Below are positions 52,921 to 61,808 of a DNA stretch of 64,000 nucleotides, one piece after another. Origin of the DNA: Halobacillus litoralis (GTDB taxonomy: Bacteria; Bacillota; Bacilli; Bacillales; Halobacillaceae); assembly GCF_009856415.1 (NCBI RefSeq), contig NZ_WMEZ01000006.1, positions 124,001 through 188,000 of the forward strand, read 5' to 3'. A program made the translations under genes and the position numbers. The notes below the pieces were generated by a model, which was given only the letters and a program-made list of their open reading frames with translations, searched no databases and was not told the origin of the DNA. Every line of letters starts with the position of its first letter. Position 1 is the stretch's first letter.

Positions 52921-54315
52921 TTAAGCTGTTTTCTGTTTTCCGAAGTAAAAGAGTCCGAAAAAGATACCGATTGCCGTCATGGCAACCGCTACGATCAGCG
53001 TAGGCCATGGTCCGAATTGGGCTATGAACGGAACGGATAAGGCTGTCACAAATCCTCCACCCAAGAAAGGTTCATAAAAGAGTTGTTTGTATCCGAATGC
53101 TTCAAAAGCTGGAGACTCATTGTCAGGATCGACGACGCGCATCAATAGTAACCCTGTTGCGGTGACCCCCATGGATTGTCCGAAGTCCCCAATTCCACGC
53201 TCAAACCAATACTGCGGAATCATTCGAGGAGCAAGTACTAGGAACCCGAATAAATTCCAAGCGATTCCTGCAGCGGCTAGTATGACAAAGGGAACGAGGT
53301 ATTCACCAATGACATCTAAGGAAACGGTCGATATTGCTGTTAGTATAAGAACATCAAGTGCAAGACCTTGAATTCTGTTGATCATTCTGCGATCAACAAG
53401 GTTGTATTTATCCCTTTTACTGAAAAAGATTTGAAGAGCAATTCCGCCGATCATCGCCAGCGGGAACAATGGAATATAGCTCATAAAATCAGAACCGATG
53501 GTGATAGACTCAAGACCAATTAATCCTTGCAACAATAACCAGCCGAGTAAAATAGCGATGAATACGATAGATAAATGGAAAGATAACGGTTCGATCGATT
53601 CCGGGCGTAAGGTCATTTTTCCCGCTGGTTCACGATTTTGATATTCCATAACCCCGCGCTTTCTCAAATCAGAAAAGTCTTCTACATCTTGAATGACTTT
53701 CGTCTTCTTATTACGAACACCCCAGTTGATGAGGATGATTCCAAAAATGACCCCGGATAATACACCGATCGTCGCTAGGCCGATAGCTAAATCGAAAGCT
53801 TCTGCAAAACCAAGCTCTTCGAATGTGCTCGCCATACCGGCAGCCGTTCCGTGTCCACCTTCAAAGGCGACCTCAATCAAAGCCCCGGACATGGCAGGGA
53901 GGTCAAAGAAGGGAACTAAGATAAGAACAGCAAGTGTAATACCAACCACATACTGGCCCCAGCCGACAGACCAGCCAAGTGCGAGTTGAGGACCAGCGTA
54001 ATACCAAATATCTTTTAATTTCGGAATGGTAGCTCCAAGGAATAGAGCAGCAAATACCACATTGATCATGAGGCCAGGAAGGGCGGACCATACTTCCATA
54101 ATGGATTCCGTCATGATCCCGTTTGAGAAGAAGCTCTCTTCCGGCATAAACTTTCCGAGTACTTGAGGGCCAAGGAAAAGCGCAATAAACCCTCCGATAA
54201 TGGATGAGGGTAAGAATAAATTTTGTAATAACGTCCATTTGACGCGGATGATTTTACCGATCAAAAGGAAGACACCGATATAAAGAAGTGCGAAGCCTAT
54301 TTCATTCGGAGTCAT
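52921..54315 (-). CDS. gltS: Sodium/glutamate symporter, GltS-type
   Basis: A 464-residue polytopic transporter with some 11-12 helices. Two inverted pore-loop halves are recognisable: LPGLMINVVFAALFLGA and EVAFEGGHGTAAGMASTFEELG in the first, and GIGDFGQSMGVTATGLLLMRVVDPDN in the second. These match the GltS (ESS) family that imports glutamate with Na+. In a halophile this may supply glutamate as a compatible solute. It is monocistronic. A second acidic-amino-acid/dicarboxylate symporter lies close by on the same strand. Confidence 0.9.
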   Translation of the reverse strand: MTPNEIGFALLYIGVFLLIGKIIRVKWTLLQNLFLPSSIIGGFIALFLGPQVLGKFMPEESFFSNGIMTESIMEVWSALPGLMINVVFAALFLGATIPKLKDIWYYAGPQLALGWSVGWGQYVVGITLAVLILVPFFDLPAMSGALIEVAFEGGHGTAAGMASTFEELGFAEAFDLAIGLATIGVLSGVIFGIILINWGVRNKKTKVIQDVEDFSDLRKRGVMEYQNREPAGKMTLRPESIEPLSFHLSIVFIAILLGWLLLQGLIGLESITIGSDFMSYIPLFPLAMIGGIALQIFFSKRDKYNLVDRRMINRIQGLALDVLILTAISTVSLDVIGEYLVPFVILAAAGIAWNLFGFLVLAPRMIPQYWFERGIGDFGQSMGVTATGLLLMRVVDPDNESPAFEAFGYKQLFYEPFLGGGFVTALSVPFIAQFGPWPTLIVAVAMTAIGIFFGLFYFGKQKTA

Positions 54316-54568
54316 TTGATCACCTCTTTCTTAAAGGTGGGATGTTTTCCCATTTGTGTAGTTTTAACAGTTACTCATTTTCCCTTGTAATTGTCTTATT
54401 GAAACTACATTTTTCATAAAATCTTTGTCGATTTATAAACTTCTTCTATCCTCCATTTCTTCAACTAGAGATCCCTGTTCCCGTACCTTACGTGCAGTAC
54501 CTTTGATGACTAATACCCCGTGGTTAATCAGGACTTCATTACCGAACTCGGCGGGTTACCGTTAAAGG
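54316..54568. other. Intergenic region upstream of gltS
   Basis: AT-rich near gltS. No gene or clear operator is seen. The right part runs into palindromic repeat copy C. Confidence 0.4.
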
Positions 54569-54712
54569 GATTTCGAAAGCCTCATGTGGAAAAAGCGGGA
54601 GGGGGAAACGGCGAGACTACGCATAGCGTTAGTTCTAGGAGACTCGTCACACGCACACAGAAAGCGAACCTTTTCCCGCAGCCCCCTAGACTTTCACAAA
54701 AGTCTCGAAATT
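54569..54712 (+). repeat. Palindromic intergenic repeat, copy C (diverged)
   Basis: It starts ATTTCGAAAG and ends AGTCTCGAAATT. It keeps GGCGAGACT, GGAGACTCG, GAAAGCGAACC and TCCCGCAGCCCCC blocks of the family but has lost the middle GGTGAGACCCC block, so it is about 144 bp rather than 171 bp. Confidence 0.75.
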
Positions 54713-54740
54713 GATTCTTAAATCTTCCTGTCATATAGCA

Positions 54741-54774
54741 AAAAATCCTCCGTCGGTATTAGACGGAGGATTTC
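54741..54774 (-). terminator. Intrinsic terminator of the DAACS symporter gene
   Basis: AAATCCTCCGTC-N7-GACGGAGGATTT has a T run on the minus-strand side. Confidence 0.9.
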
Positions 54775-54778
54775 GGGT

Positions 54779-55993
54779 TTAGGATTGGTTTTTTTCTGTT
54801 TTGTTAATGAGTGAAGTTCCGACAAGATCTCCGGTGACGTTTAGGGCTGTTGCCCCCATACCAATCAGAACATCCACGGATGCAAGAAGCGCGACAGCTT
54901 CCATAGGCAATCCGACTTGAGAAAACACAGTCGCAATCATGATGATTCCGGCTCCTGGGACTCCTGCTGTTCCGACAGAAGCAAGTGTTCCCACAAGGAC
55001 AATTTGTAGGATGGAGACAAAGCTTAATGGATCACCAATAATGTTGGCAGCGAATACGGCAGATACCGCAATTCGAATAGCTGCACCATCCATGTTGATT
55101 GTCGCTCCTAATGGAAGGCTGAAGCCATACAAGCTTTTATTCAACCCCAAGTTCTTCGCAGCATTTAGTGTGACTGGAAGTGTACCAGAACTGCTCTGTG
55201 TAACAAAGGCTGTTAGCATAGCCGTTCGTGCCTCTTTAAAGAAAGAAGTCGGCTTTCGTTTGCTTACAAATAGGAAAACAATATAAATAGCTAACTGTAC
55301 AAATAAACCTATATAAAGGACGCCGACGAAGCTGCCTAATTCCAACAGCGTGTTCGCGCCTTGTGTACCAACGACTTCAGCGATGATCGCAAAAATACCC
55401 ACGGGGACATATTGAAGGATCCCCTTCATAACAATTAACGTCGCCTCATTCAAACCATCTATGACTTTGTAAAGGTGACCTCCCAAACTTTGATAAGCGT
55501 TGGTAGAACGCATGTAAGAAAGTGCTAAACCAAAGACAATCGCAGTAAAAATGATTCCAAGCAAGTTCATTTCTGTTAACGCTGTAAGAATATTTTCAGG
55601 AACAATGTTCAAAAGAACGCTGGTGAAGCCGGGGTTTTCGGGAACCTCAACGGTTTCATCACCAAGACTCATCCCTGTACCTGGATTAAACAAAGTAGCA
55701 ACAGACACGCCAACTAAGATAGCAAGGGCAGAAGTACCCAGGTAATAAAGGAAGACCTTTCCTCCCATGCGTCCCAATGAACCAATGTTCGTCTGGTTAA
55801 TCCCCACAATCAGGGTGAACAAAATTAACGGTACAATGATAAATTTCAAAAGACGGAGCAGTAGGTCACCAAAAGGGGCCAGGACAGCAGCGTCTTCTCC
55901 GAACAGGAGACCGACAGATACACCGAGCACTAAGGCTACGGTGATTTTTTTAATCAATGATGTTTGTGTGTAGATTCTCCACAACTTACTCAT
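54779..55993 (-). CDS. Dicarboxylate/amino acid:cation symporter (DAACS, GltP/DctA-like)
   Basis: A 404-residue secondary transporter. The hairpin-1 serine-rich motif is FVTQSSSGTLPVTL. The helix 7 Na+ motif is ATINMDGAAIRIAV, and the hairpin-2/helix 8 region is GVPGAGIIMIATVFSQVGLP...DVLIGMGATALNVTGD. Eight helices and two re-entrant loops fit the GltPh fold. It imports glutamate/aspartate, C4-dicarboxylates or a similar acid with Na+ or H+. At 404 residues it is shorter than B. subtilis TcyP. It is monocistronic. Confidence 0.92.
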   Translation of the reverse strand: MSKLWRIYTQTSLIKKITVALVLGVSVGLLFGEDAAVLAPFGDLLLRLLKFIIVPLILFTLIVGINQTNIGSLGRMGGKVFLYYLGTSALAILVGVSVATLFNPGTGMSLGDETVEVPENPGFTSVLLNIVPENILTALTEMNLLGIIFTAIVFGLALSYMRSTNAYQSLGGHLYKVIDGLNEATLIVMKGILQYVPVGIFAIIAEVVGTQGANTLLELGSFVGVLYIGLFVQLAIYIVFLFVSKRKPTSFFKEARTAMLTAFVTQSSSGTLPVTLNAAKNLGLNKSLYGFSLPLGATINMDGAAIRIAVSAVFAANIIGDPLSFVSILQIVLVGTLASVGTAGVPGAGIIMIATVFSQVGLPMEAVALLASVDVLIGMGATALNVTGDLVGTSLINKTEKNQS

Positions 55994-56183
55994 GGTGAAC
56001 CCCTCCTTTTAAAAATATTTAAACAGTATAATGCTGATTGGTTTACTAAGGTTTACTAGGGTAAGATAAGGCATGTGAACAAGGATGTCAACGGTATTGC
56101 TTACCATTGACAATTTCTTAATTAAAGTCTTCCTCAAATCCCATGTTTTATCTTCTATATAAGCTCTTCTAGAAGGAGGAGTT

Positions 56184-56291
56184 ATGATGAATGCTGTGAG
56201 CACCATCAGAGTGGCAGCGGGCTTTCATGTGCCTCTAAACTCACCCAAACATCTCGAAATCGAGCCATCTTCAATCCTGCCATATCGTTAA
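56184..56291 (+). CDS. Possible 35-codon small ORF over a repeat remnant
   Basis: ATG follows AAGGAGGAG at good spacing. The product would be MMNAVSTIRVAAGFHVPLNS followed by 15 more residues. However, DNA at about 56225-56265 (CCTCTAAACTC, AAACATCTCGAAA) matches the right end of the palindromic repeat family. The frame may therefore be a chance reading of a repeat remnant. Confidence 0.3.
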   Translation: MMNAVSTIRVAAGFHVPLNSPKHLEIEPSSILPYR

Positions 56292-56369
56292 GGTTTGCTC
56301 AAAGGATAAGTGTTACATGTGAAGAGAGTGAGGGTACTAGGTTTAAAAAGCGAAAAGGAAGTGAAGTTT

Positions 56370-57788
56370 GTGGAGAAGAATACTGTCGTCGCTCTTGCTG
56401 GGGCGAGTGGGTATATAGGCCAAAACTTGATGGAAAAGCTGAAAGATCGTTCTGAAATTATTGCCCTATCCCGAAATGGGGATGCAAAGGAAGACAGTGA
56501 CCAAGTGACCTGGCGATCGTGCGATTTATATTCGATGGCAGATGCAGAAAAAGGGTTGGATGGAGCGGATGTGGCTGTATATCTTGTGCACTCGATGATG
56601 CCTTCAGCTAAGTTAACCCAGGGCTCATTTGAAGATATGGATGTCATCCTTGCTGATAATTTCGCCCAGGCGGCAAAAAAAGTAGGGGTGAAGCAAATTG
56701 TTTATTTGAGCGGCATCATCCCTGAAGATCAATCAAGACTTTCCCGTCATTTGAAGAGTCGTCTTGAAGTGGAAAAGATTCTAGGTTCATACGGAGTCCC
56801 TGTGACGACGATCCGGGCAGGACTGATTGTCGGCCCTAGAGGATCTTCGTTTCCTATATTGAAAAAGTTAGTCAAACGTCTTCCTTTTATGGTTCTCCCC
56901 CAATGGACGAAGACGAAAACCCAGCCAATTGCCTTACCAGACGTAATCGGATCCCTGCACCAAAGTATCGGCGAAGAGAGCTTAAAAGGTCGTTCGATAG
57001 ACGTCGGGGGTCCAGATGTGATGACTTACGACAAGATGATGGAGCAAGTGGCAGGCGTCATGGACAGGAAACCGGTTATGGTCAATGTCCCGTTTTTGAC
57101 CATTGATTTATCCAAGTTATGGGTAAGGCTCGTGACAGGAGCGCCTAAAGAAATGGTATACCCGCTCATTGAAAGTCTTATTCATCCAATGGTCACCCGG
57201 TCCGAAAATGAAGTGGATGGAATCAGTGAAGGAAAAACGCCTTTCGTTGAAGCGGCCGAGTGGGCTCTAAAAGAGGAAAAGAAGCAACCTAAAAGAAAGT
57301 CGAACCTTCCTAATCTCCCTGCCATGCAGGATGATGTCCGCTCTGTCCAGCGGATCCCGCTTCCTCAAGGTCACTCTGCAGACTGGATTGGGAAATACTA
57401 TGTCAAGTGGTTGGAAAAGGTATTGAATCCATGGGTGAAAACGACCGTAGATGAAACCCATTGTTGTCAAATCGGTGTGATTTTTAATGATATCCCACTA
57501 CTGGAATTCACATACTCAGCAGACAGAAGCACAAAGGACCGTGCTTTATATTATATATCCGGAGGCCGGTTGACAAACAAAGAGAAAAACGTCAGAGGGA
57601 GACTTGAATTCAGAAAAATTCCGGGAAAAGATGAAGCGATTGTAGCCATTCATGACTATATGCCGTCCTTGCCATGGTTCTTATACAAATATACCCAGGC
57701 AAAGGCTCATTTGATCGTGATGGCCTTATTCCGCAGGCACTTGGAGAAATGGGGGACACATGAACCATCGTTTCAAGTTCTTGAATAA
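56370..57788 (+). CDS. NAD(P)-binding SDR-like protein with C-terminal DUF2867 domain (YbjT-like)
   Basis: A 472-residue protein. The N-terminal atypical short-chain dehydrogenase/NmrA-like domain (about 1-290) has the glycine motif VVALAGASGYIGQNLMEKL and the stretch QIVYLSGIIPEDQ...SRLEVEKIL. The C-terminal part (about 330-472) looks like DUF2867, seen also in E. coli YbjT. The substrate is unknown; it may act on lipids or quinones. The start is set at a GTG 9 nt after AAAAGGAAG; an ATG 20 codons earlier gives an unlikely basic leader without a site. Confidence 0.8.
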   Translation: MEKNTVVALAGASGYIGQNLMEKLKDRSEIIALSRNGDAKEDSDQVTWRSCDLYSMADAEKGLDGADVAVYLVHSMMPSAKLTQGSFEDMDVILADNFAQAAKKVGVKQIVYLSGIIPEDQSRLSRHLKSRLEVEKILGSYGVPVTTIRAGLIVGPRGSSFPILKKLVKRLPFMVLPQWTKTKTQPIALPDVIGSLHQSIGEESLKGRSIDVGGPDVMTYDKMMEQVAGVMDRKPVMVNVPFLTIDLSKLWVRLVTGAPKEMVYPLIESLIHPMVTRSENEVDGISEGKTPFVEAAEWALKEEKKQPKRKSNLPNLPAMQDDVRSVQRIPLPQGHSADWIGKYYVKWLEKVLNPWVKTTVDETHCCQIGVIFNDIPLLEFTYSADRSTKDRALYYISGGRLTNKEKNVRGRLEFRKIPGKDEAIVAIHDYMPSLPWFLYKYTQAKAHLIVMALFRRHLEKWGTHEPSFQVLE

Positions 57789-57849
57789 TTTCGGGTGATT
57801 GAAACATAATAACCGTGTAAGACATTATGTTTTACACGAGGTGATTAGG

Positions 57850-58017
57850 ATGGGCAACAAGGAAAAAAAGCCGGATCGCCAGTTCAAGGAAAGAAAGAGC
57901 CATGGCGAGCACCGGAATGGCCGGAAAGCTCAATTCAAAAACCACAGTACACATTTCGGAGAAGATCCGAATGAGTACATCGACCGTGAGCGGTTAGGAT
58001 ACAACGCTGACGCGTAA
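57850..58017 (+). CDS. Small hydrophilic protein of unknown function
   Basis: A 55-residue, strongly charged protein (many K, R, E, D, H, N). The ATG is 6 nt after GAGGTG, and a good terminator follows the stop. It has no hydrophobic core, so it is probably disordered or nucleic-acid associated. I know no family. Confidence 0.6.
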   Translation: MGNKEKKPDRQFKERKSHGEHRNGRKAQFKNHSTHFGEDPNEYIDRERLGYNADA

Positions 58018-58019
58018 CC

Positions 58020-58058
58020 AAATCCCCCATACGGCATTATGCCGTATGGGGGATTTTC
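58020..58058 (+). terminator. Intrinsic terminator
   Basis: AATCCCCCATACGGCAT pairs with ATGCCGTATGGGGGATT and is followed by TT(C)TT. This is one of the strongest stems in the window. Confidence 0.9.
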
Positions 58059-58098
58059 TTCTTACTAAAACTATATGGCAGTATTCGGGAAGAATCGA

Positions 58099-58400
58099 TT
58101 TCGAGATGTATCGAGGTTCGTTGCTTGGGATGAGCGTCAGGGTTGGCTGGGAAGCTACTCGTCCAGCTCCATCGCCCAGACACTCGCGTCATAAGCCGAA
58201 CAGCAACGGAATGAAAAGGCCCATTCCGTTGCTGTTTGGCTTATGCCAGTCGTGTCTACCAGGGCGATTCCGCATTTGAACACTTTCCTGTGGGGGAGTG
58301 GTGAGCTTCCTCGGGCTACATCCTGCGGGGTCTCACCTATCTCCTTTCTCCCACGGGAGTCTCGCAGCTTCCCAGCCACCCCATTTGTCGTAAGCGGGTA
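58099..58400 (-). repeat. Palindromic intergenic repeat, copy D, rearranged, with nested second repeat
   Basis: The TTTCGAGA end is at left. GGTTGGCTGGGAAGCT (about 58141) and AGCTTCCCAGCCACC (about 58366) form outer arms. The right half keeps GTGGTGAGCTTCCTCGGG, GCGGGGTCTCACC and GGGAGTCTCGC. The left half is replaced by a second-type repeat at about 58164-58275. Confidence 0.7.
58164..58275. repeat. Second-type repeat nested in copy D
   Basis: It begins GTCCAGCTCCATCGCCC and ends ACCAGGGCGATTCCGC. The inside is a long hairpin (CATAAGCCGAACAGCAACGG with CCGTTGCTGTTTGGCTTATG). Its ends resemble those of the insert in copy A. Confidence 0.7.
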
Positions 58401-58518
58401 ACGAACCCCTACACCGGGTGAGACTGTCTTCCGCTATCCTGGTATTATATGCATGGAAATCTCTATATCAAGCTTTACACACCCACCGTGGGAGTTAGTT
58501 TTTCTTCTATTTTCACTG

Positions 58519-58743
58519 GTATAAAAGCTACTTATTTCGGATGTGGTTTCGAGACACTTATATGGTAAAGGGGCGGAGGGAAACGGTGAGACTCCTATGG
58601 GACGTGTGGGACAGGTGAGACCCCGGAGGGCTTAGCCTGAGGAGGCTCACCGCCCGCCCCATGGAAAGCGAACTGTTTCCTGAAACCCCTAAAATCCAAC
58701 AAACATCTCGAAACTGAATATTCCACAATAGGGAGCGTTTGTG
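58519..58743 (+). repeat. Palindromic intergenic repeat, copy E
   Basis: The core is 171 bp (58545-58715) between GGTTTCGAGA and TCTCGAAACT, the same length as copy B. It has GGTGAGACTCCT, GGTGAGACCCCGGAGG, GAGGAGGCTCACCG and GGAAAGCGAACTG blocks. An outer pair ATAAAAGCT / AGCGTTTGTGG flanks the core. Confidence 0.85.
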
Positions 58744-58762
58744 GAAGAAGGGGAATCTTACT

Positions 58763-58789
58763 TAACTGTGCGCTCATTTAAGTCGATAT
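58763..58789 (+). promoter_or_regulatory. Sigma-D promoter of hemAT
   Basis: TAAC, a 15-nt spacer, then GTCGATAT, close to the sigma-D consensus TAAA-N15-GCCGATAT. The spacing to the ATG at 58825 is suitable. Confidence 0.72.
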
Positions 58790-58824
58790 TACTAAAAGAA
58801 AGAGTCAACTTAAGGGGGATGAAC

Positions 58825-60108
58825 ATGGGGTTATTCATGACAAAGAAAAAAGAGGAAGTTGGACCGCTCGGGGAAGGATTTGCAGGAGTCATTGATTTAC
58901 CGAGGGATTCGGGTCTACATACACAGTTCGAAATGATTCATCTTAAGGAACAGGATTTAGCGATTCTGCAATCATTGAAGCCAGTGATCAGCAATCACAT
59001 CGATCGTATCGTGACCCAATTTTATAATAATTTGGAAAATGAACCATCCTTAGAACGGATCATCAATGCCCACAGTTCTATCGATCGTTTAAAACAGACA
59101 TTGACGGTTCATGTTCAGGAAATGTTCAACGGTACGATTGATACCACTTTTATTGAAAAAAGAAAAAAGATTGCGACCGTGCATTTGAAAATTGGACTGG
59201 AACCAAAATGGTACATGTGTGCTTTCCAGGACCTATTATTATCATTCATGGATATTTATAAACAGGATCTTCCACCTGAGCATTTCAGTCAAGCGACTCG
59301 TGCAACGACCAAAATCCTAAATATTGAACAGCAGCTCGTTCTTGAGATGTTCCAGGAAGAAGCCGAGGAGCTCCGGCAGATTGAAGTGGAGAAACGGGAA
59401 GAGGCTTACCGGCGAGTAGATCAAATGTCTGAAGAGGTAGCGGCGGTGTCTCAACAGGCGAGTGCGTCTACAGAGCAATTGACGGAACAGACAGACAAAA
59501 TTGTCGGAGATTCTAAAAAAGGTTCCAAAGTTGCTCAACAAGTGGAGCAGCAATCGATGGATGGGAAGCAGCGTTTGGAAATTCAGCAAAAACAAATGAA
59601 CCAGATTCAAGAAAACATCAACGAAATCTCTGGTGATATGGAAAAATTGAAGCATGTTGCTGAAGAAATCAGCAAAATCGTAACCATCGTTTCTTCCATC
59701 GCGGAACAAACGAATTTACTCTCTCTGAATGCGTCGATTGAAGCCGCAAGAGCTGGTGAGCACGGCGCAGGTTTTACCGTGGTCGCGAATGAGGTGCGGA
59801 AGTTGTCTGAGCAGACGCAGAACTCAGTGGCAGAGGTGTCCGATTTAATCTCTACTACTAGTGGCCAGATCCACAATGTTTCAAGTAATGTCGGGAACAT
59901 CAACACCATGATTTCTGAAGGGGCAGAGAGCATGGATCAAATCAATCAGTTTTTCACAGAAATCGTATCTGCGATGGGCCAGAATAAAACCTATAATGCC
60001 GGGATTGAAGCAGAACTTGAACAATTCGCTCAGGTCATCGAGGAAATCAATGGGGCGGTTTATAAGGTGGCGGCTTCTTCTCAACAGTTGACGGAGCTTA
60101 CAGATTAA
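58825..60108 (+). CDS. hemAT: HemAT-type globin-coupled oxygen chemoreceptor
   Basis: A soluble aerotaxis transducer of 427 residues. The N-terminal sensor globin (about 25-185) has proximal haem His120 in [19 protein letters not shown]. The C-terminal MCP signalling domain has the conserved tip [43 protein letters not shown]. There is no membrane segment. O2 binding at haem should alter CheA activity. The start is the ATG 6 nt after AAGGGGG. An in-frame GTG at 58741 lies upstream of the sigma-D promoter and inside a repeat, so it is rejected. Confidence 0.95.
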   Translation: MGLFMTKKKEEVGPLGEGFAGVIDLPRDSGLHTQFEMIHLKEQDLAILQSLKPVISNHIDRIVTQFYNNLENEPSLERIINAHSSIDRLKQTLTVHVQEMFNGTIDTTFIEKRKKIATVHLKIGLEPKWYMCAFQDLLLSFMDIYKQDLPPEHFSQATRATTKILNIEQQLVLEMFQEEAEELRQIEVEKREEAYRRVDQMSEEVAAVSQQASASTEQLTEQTDKIVGDSKKGSKVAQQVEQQSMDGKQRLEIQQKQMNQIQENINEISGDMEKLKHVAEEISKIVTIVSSIAEQTNLLSLNASIEAARAGEHGAGFTVVANEVRKLSEQTQNSVAEVSDLISTTSGQIHNVSSNVGNINTMISEGAESMDQINQFFTEIVSAMGQNKTYNAGIEAELEQFAQVIEEINGAVYKVAASSQQLTELTD

Positions 60109-60156
60109 AGGGGAAGAGGAGAACCCTATTCCGATGGCAGCTTCTCGCCAATGTTT

Positions 60157-60516
60157 TCATTCCTGATTCTCAAGCCAATCTTTCAATACGACAGCATGGT
60201 TGTATTGTTCATCTTTCGCTCCATATAAAAGAACCAACCGATGATTTTGAGCGATATCCTGTAATTCTTTTTTCTTTGCTTTTGCCTCATCAGAATGATG
60301 CAGTTCCTTTTTGTACCTGGCTGTAAATTCCTGAAATCTTTCAGGAGTATGATTGAACCATTTCCGAAGGGAAGAGGTTGGGGTGAGTTCTTTCGCCCAT
60401 TCATCCAGCTGTGCCTTTTCTTTTGATATACCACGCGGCCATACACCGTCAATGAGGACCCGGTATCCTCCGATTTGTTTTTCATCTTCATAAATACGTT
60501 TCAAAACGATGGACAC
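60157..60516 (-). CDS. DUF488 family protein (YeaO-like)
   Basis: A 119-residue cytoplasmic protein. The family marks are RVLIDGVWPRGISKEKA, ELTPTSSLRKWFNHTPERFQEF and RLVLLYGAKDEQYNHAVVLKDWL. The biochemical function of DUF488 is not established. GGAGGATATC precedes the start. It is monocistronic, converging on hemAT. Confidence 0.88.
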   Translation of the reverse strand: MSIVLKRIYEDEKQIGGYRVLIDGVWPRGISKEKAQLDEWAKELTPTSSLRKWFNHTPERFQEFTARYKKELHHSDEAKAKKKELQDIAQNHRLVLLYGAKDEQYNHAVVLKDWLENQE

Positions 60517-60542
60517 GGGAGATATCCTCCTTTACTGTGATA

Positions 60543-60584
60543 AAAAAATAAGAAGCCCGGCACGTTTGGATGCCGGACTTCCTC
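60543..60584 (-). terminator. Intrinsic terminator of the YtxH/DUF948 operon
   Basis: GAAG(C)CCGGCA-N8-TGCCGGACTTC. The minus strand exits into ATTTTTTT. Confidence 0.85.
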
Positions 60585-60598
60585 CATGTAACAAGGAA

Positions 60599-61120
60599 TT
60601 AGTGTCGAGGGTTGACCTCTACAACTTTTTCTTGAGGTACCGTTGCATTTTCCTCTTGTGTATCTTCTGTAAGCTCGTCCTTCGCTTCCTTGGCTTTATC
60701 GCCAACTTCCTGCAAGTCTTCACCGGCATCTTTCGCTGTGTTTATAATTTCTTCAGACTCTTCTTTAATATCTCTCGCTTTATCAGCGATCTCTTTTCCT
60801 TGGTTGTTAAATACATCTTGAACGGTTGCGGCTGCTTCACTTACAATGTTCACCACACTGCGAACCCGTGTAACAAGGTCATCTTTTTTTGCAGATGGAT
60901 CTTCTTTCACCTCAGAAGCATAGTCAGAAACCGCGTCTTTCGTTGAGCGAGTGCCTTCTTTCAGACGCTTTCTTTCTTTAGGATCTTTAATAAGAATGAA
61001 AGCTCCGCCGATTAATGCGCCTGTCAAAATAGCAACCGGCAGTTTTTTGTTGCCTCTTTTCTTAGGTGTTTGTGTTTGTGGTTGTTGGTTTACACTTTGA
61101 TTTACATTTTGGTTTTCCAT
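60599..61120 (-). CDS. YtxH-like membrane-anchored helical protein
   Basis: A 173-residue protein. A Q/N-rich N-terminus and the basic KKRGNKK precede one transmembrane helix (LPVAILTGALIGGAFILI, about 27-44). The GALIGG...KDPKERKRLK stretch is the YtxH signature. A long charged helical region (about 50-150) follows. Relatives belong to general-stress or envelope clusters in Bacillus and often sit beside DUF948 proteins, as here. It is the last gene of a four-gene minus-strand operon. Confidence 0.8.
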   Translation of the reverse strand: MENQNVNQSVNQQPQTQTPKKRGNKKLPVAILTGALIGGAFILIKDPKERKRLKEGTRSTKDAVSDYASEVKEDPSAKKDDLVTRVRSVVNIVSEAAATVQDVFNNQGKEIADKARDIKEESEEIINTAKDAGEDLQEVGDKAKEAKDELTEDTQEENATVPQEKVVEVNPRH

Positions 61121-61344
61121 TAGGAAATACCCCTTTCGGTTTTTAAATTTTTTTGAGCTTCGATACGCATTTTTTCTTTCGTTGCCTGGATGTCTTCGTA
61201 TTGACTTCTACCCGTATCATAAAATTCCTCTTTTTTGCGGTCGTACTTCATTTTTGAAACGGATGGTTCCTTGATCCATATCCTCAAAGTTAATCCACTG
61301 ACGAAACCGGCGATGATGCCGATGATCCATTCGAGTGCCTTCAT
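61120..61344 (-). CDS. Small membrane protein in the YtxH/DUF948 operon
   Basis: A 74-residue protein. An N-terminal helix (ALEWIIGIIAGFVSGLTLRIWI) is followed by a charged, probably coiled tail (YDRKKEEFYDTGRSQYEDIQATKEKMR). It overlaps both neighbours (1 nt and 4 nt), which supports real, coupled translation. I know no family. Confidence 0.75.
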   Translation of the reverse strand: MKALEWIIGIIAGFVSGLTLRIWIKEPSVSKMKYDRKKEEFYDTGRSQYEDIQATKEKMRIEAQKNLKTERGIS

Positions 61345-61790
61345 GATGAAGTGGTCTCCAACTGAGCGGCCTTCAATGCTTTTCGTTTTTGTGAAAAGTA
61401 ATACGTCAAAGCAAGTGCTCCGTATACGCCACGCCAGCCTTCTTCGTTGATTTTTTGTTCACCTTCATGCGTTGTTTGCTTCAATGAATAGGTCATATCA
61501 ACAAGAGAGGACGTAAGTTTCCTGGAAGACTCACCGATATCCCCAACGATATAGAAAAGAGGACTGAGAGCCCGGATCTTTTCATTAACGTCTGCTAATG
61601 TGTCGTTACTGTGGTGCAGGACACCTGTCGTTTCCTTCATGACAGAATCCAGTTGCTCTGGCAGTTGATCAACGGTCTTTTTGACACCGCCGAGGACACC
61701 TGCCAAGTTATTCAATGCTTTAATAAGGAAAATCGAGACAATTGCAAAGGCGATCCCGATAATTAAAACACCAATTCCTAAAAAGTCCAT
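61341..61790 (-). CDS. DUF948 (YtxG-like) membrane protein 1
   Basis: A 149-residue protein. One N-terminal helix (GIGVLIIGIAFAIVSIFLI) is followed by a heptad-rich periplasmic-type region (LAGVLGGVKKTVDQLPEQLDSVMKETTGVLHHSNDTLADVNEKI), the DUF948 pattern. The C-terminal part ends RKALKAAQLETTSS. It is related to the next upstream gene, so a tandem duplication is likely. Confidence 0.85.
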   Translation of the reverse strand: MDFLGIGVLIIGIAFAIVSIFLIKALNNLAGVLGGVKKTVDQLPEQLDSVMKETTGVLHHSNDTLADVNEKIRALSPLFYIVGDIGESSRKLTSSLVDMTYSLKQTTHEGEQKINEEGWRGVYGALALTYYFSQKRKALKAAQLETTSS

Positions 61791-61808
61791 CTAAAAACCC
61801 TCTCTTCT

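Noticed and set aside
58741-58824. N-terminal extension of HemAT from a GTG at 58741
   Set aside because: The extra 28 codons overlap repeat copy E and lie upstream of or across a sigma-D promoter at 58763-58789; AAGGGGG fits the ATG at 58825.
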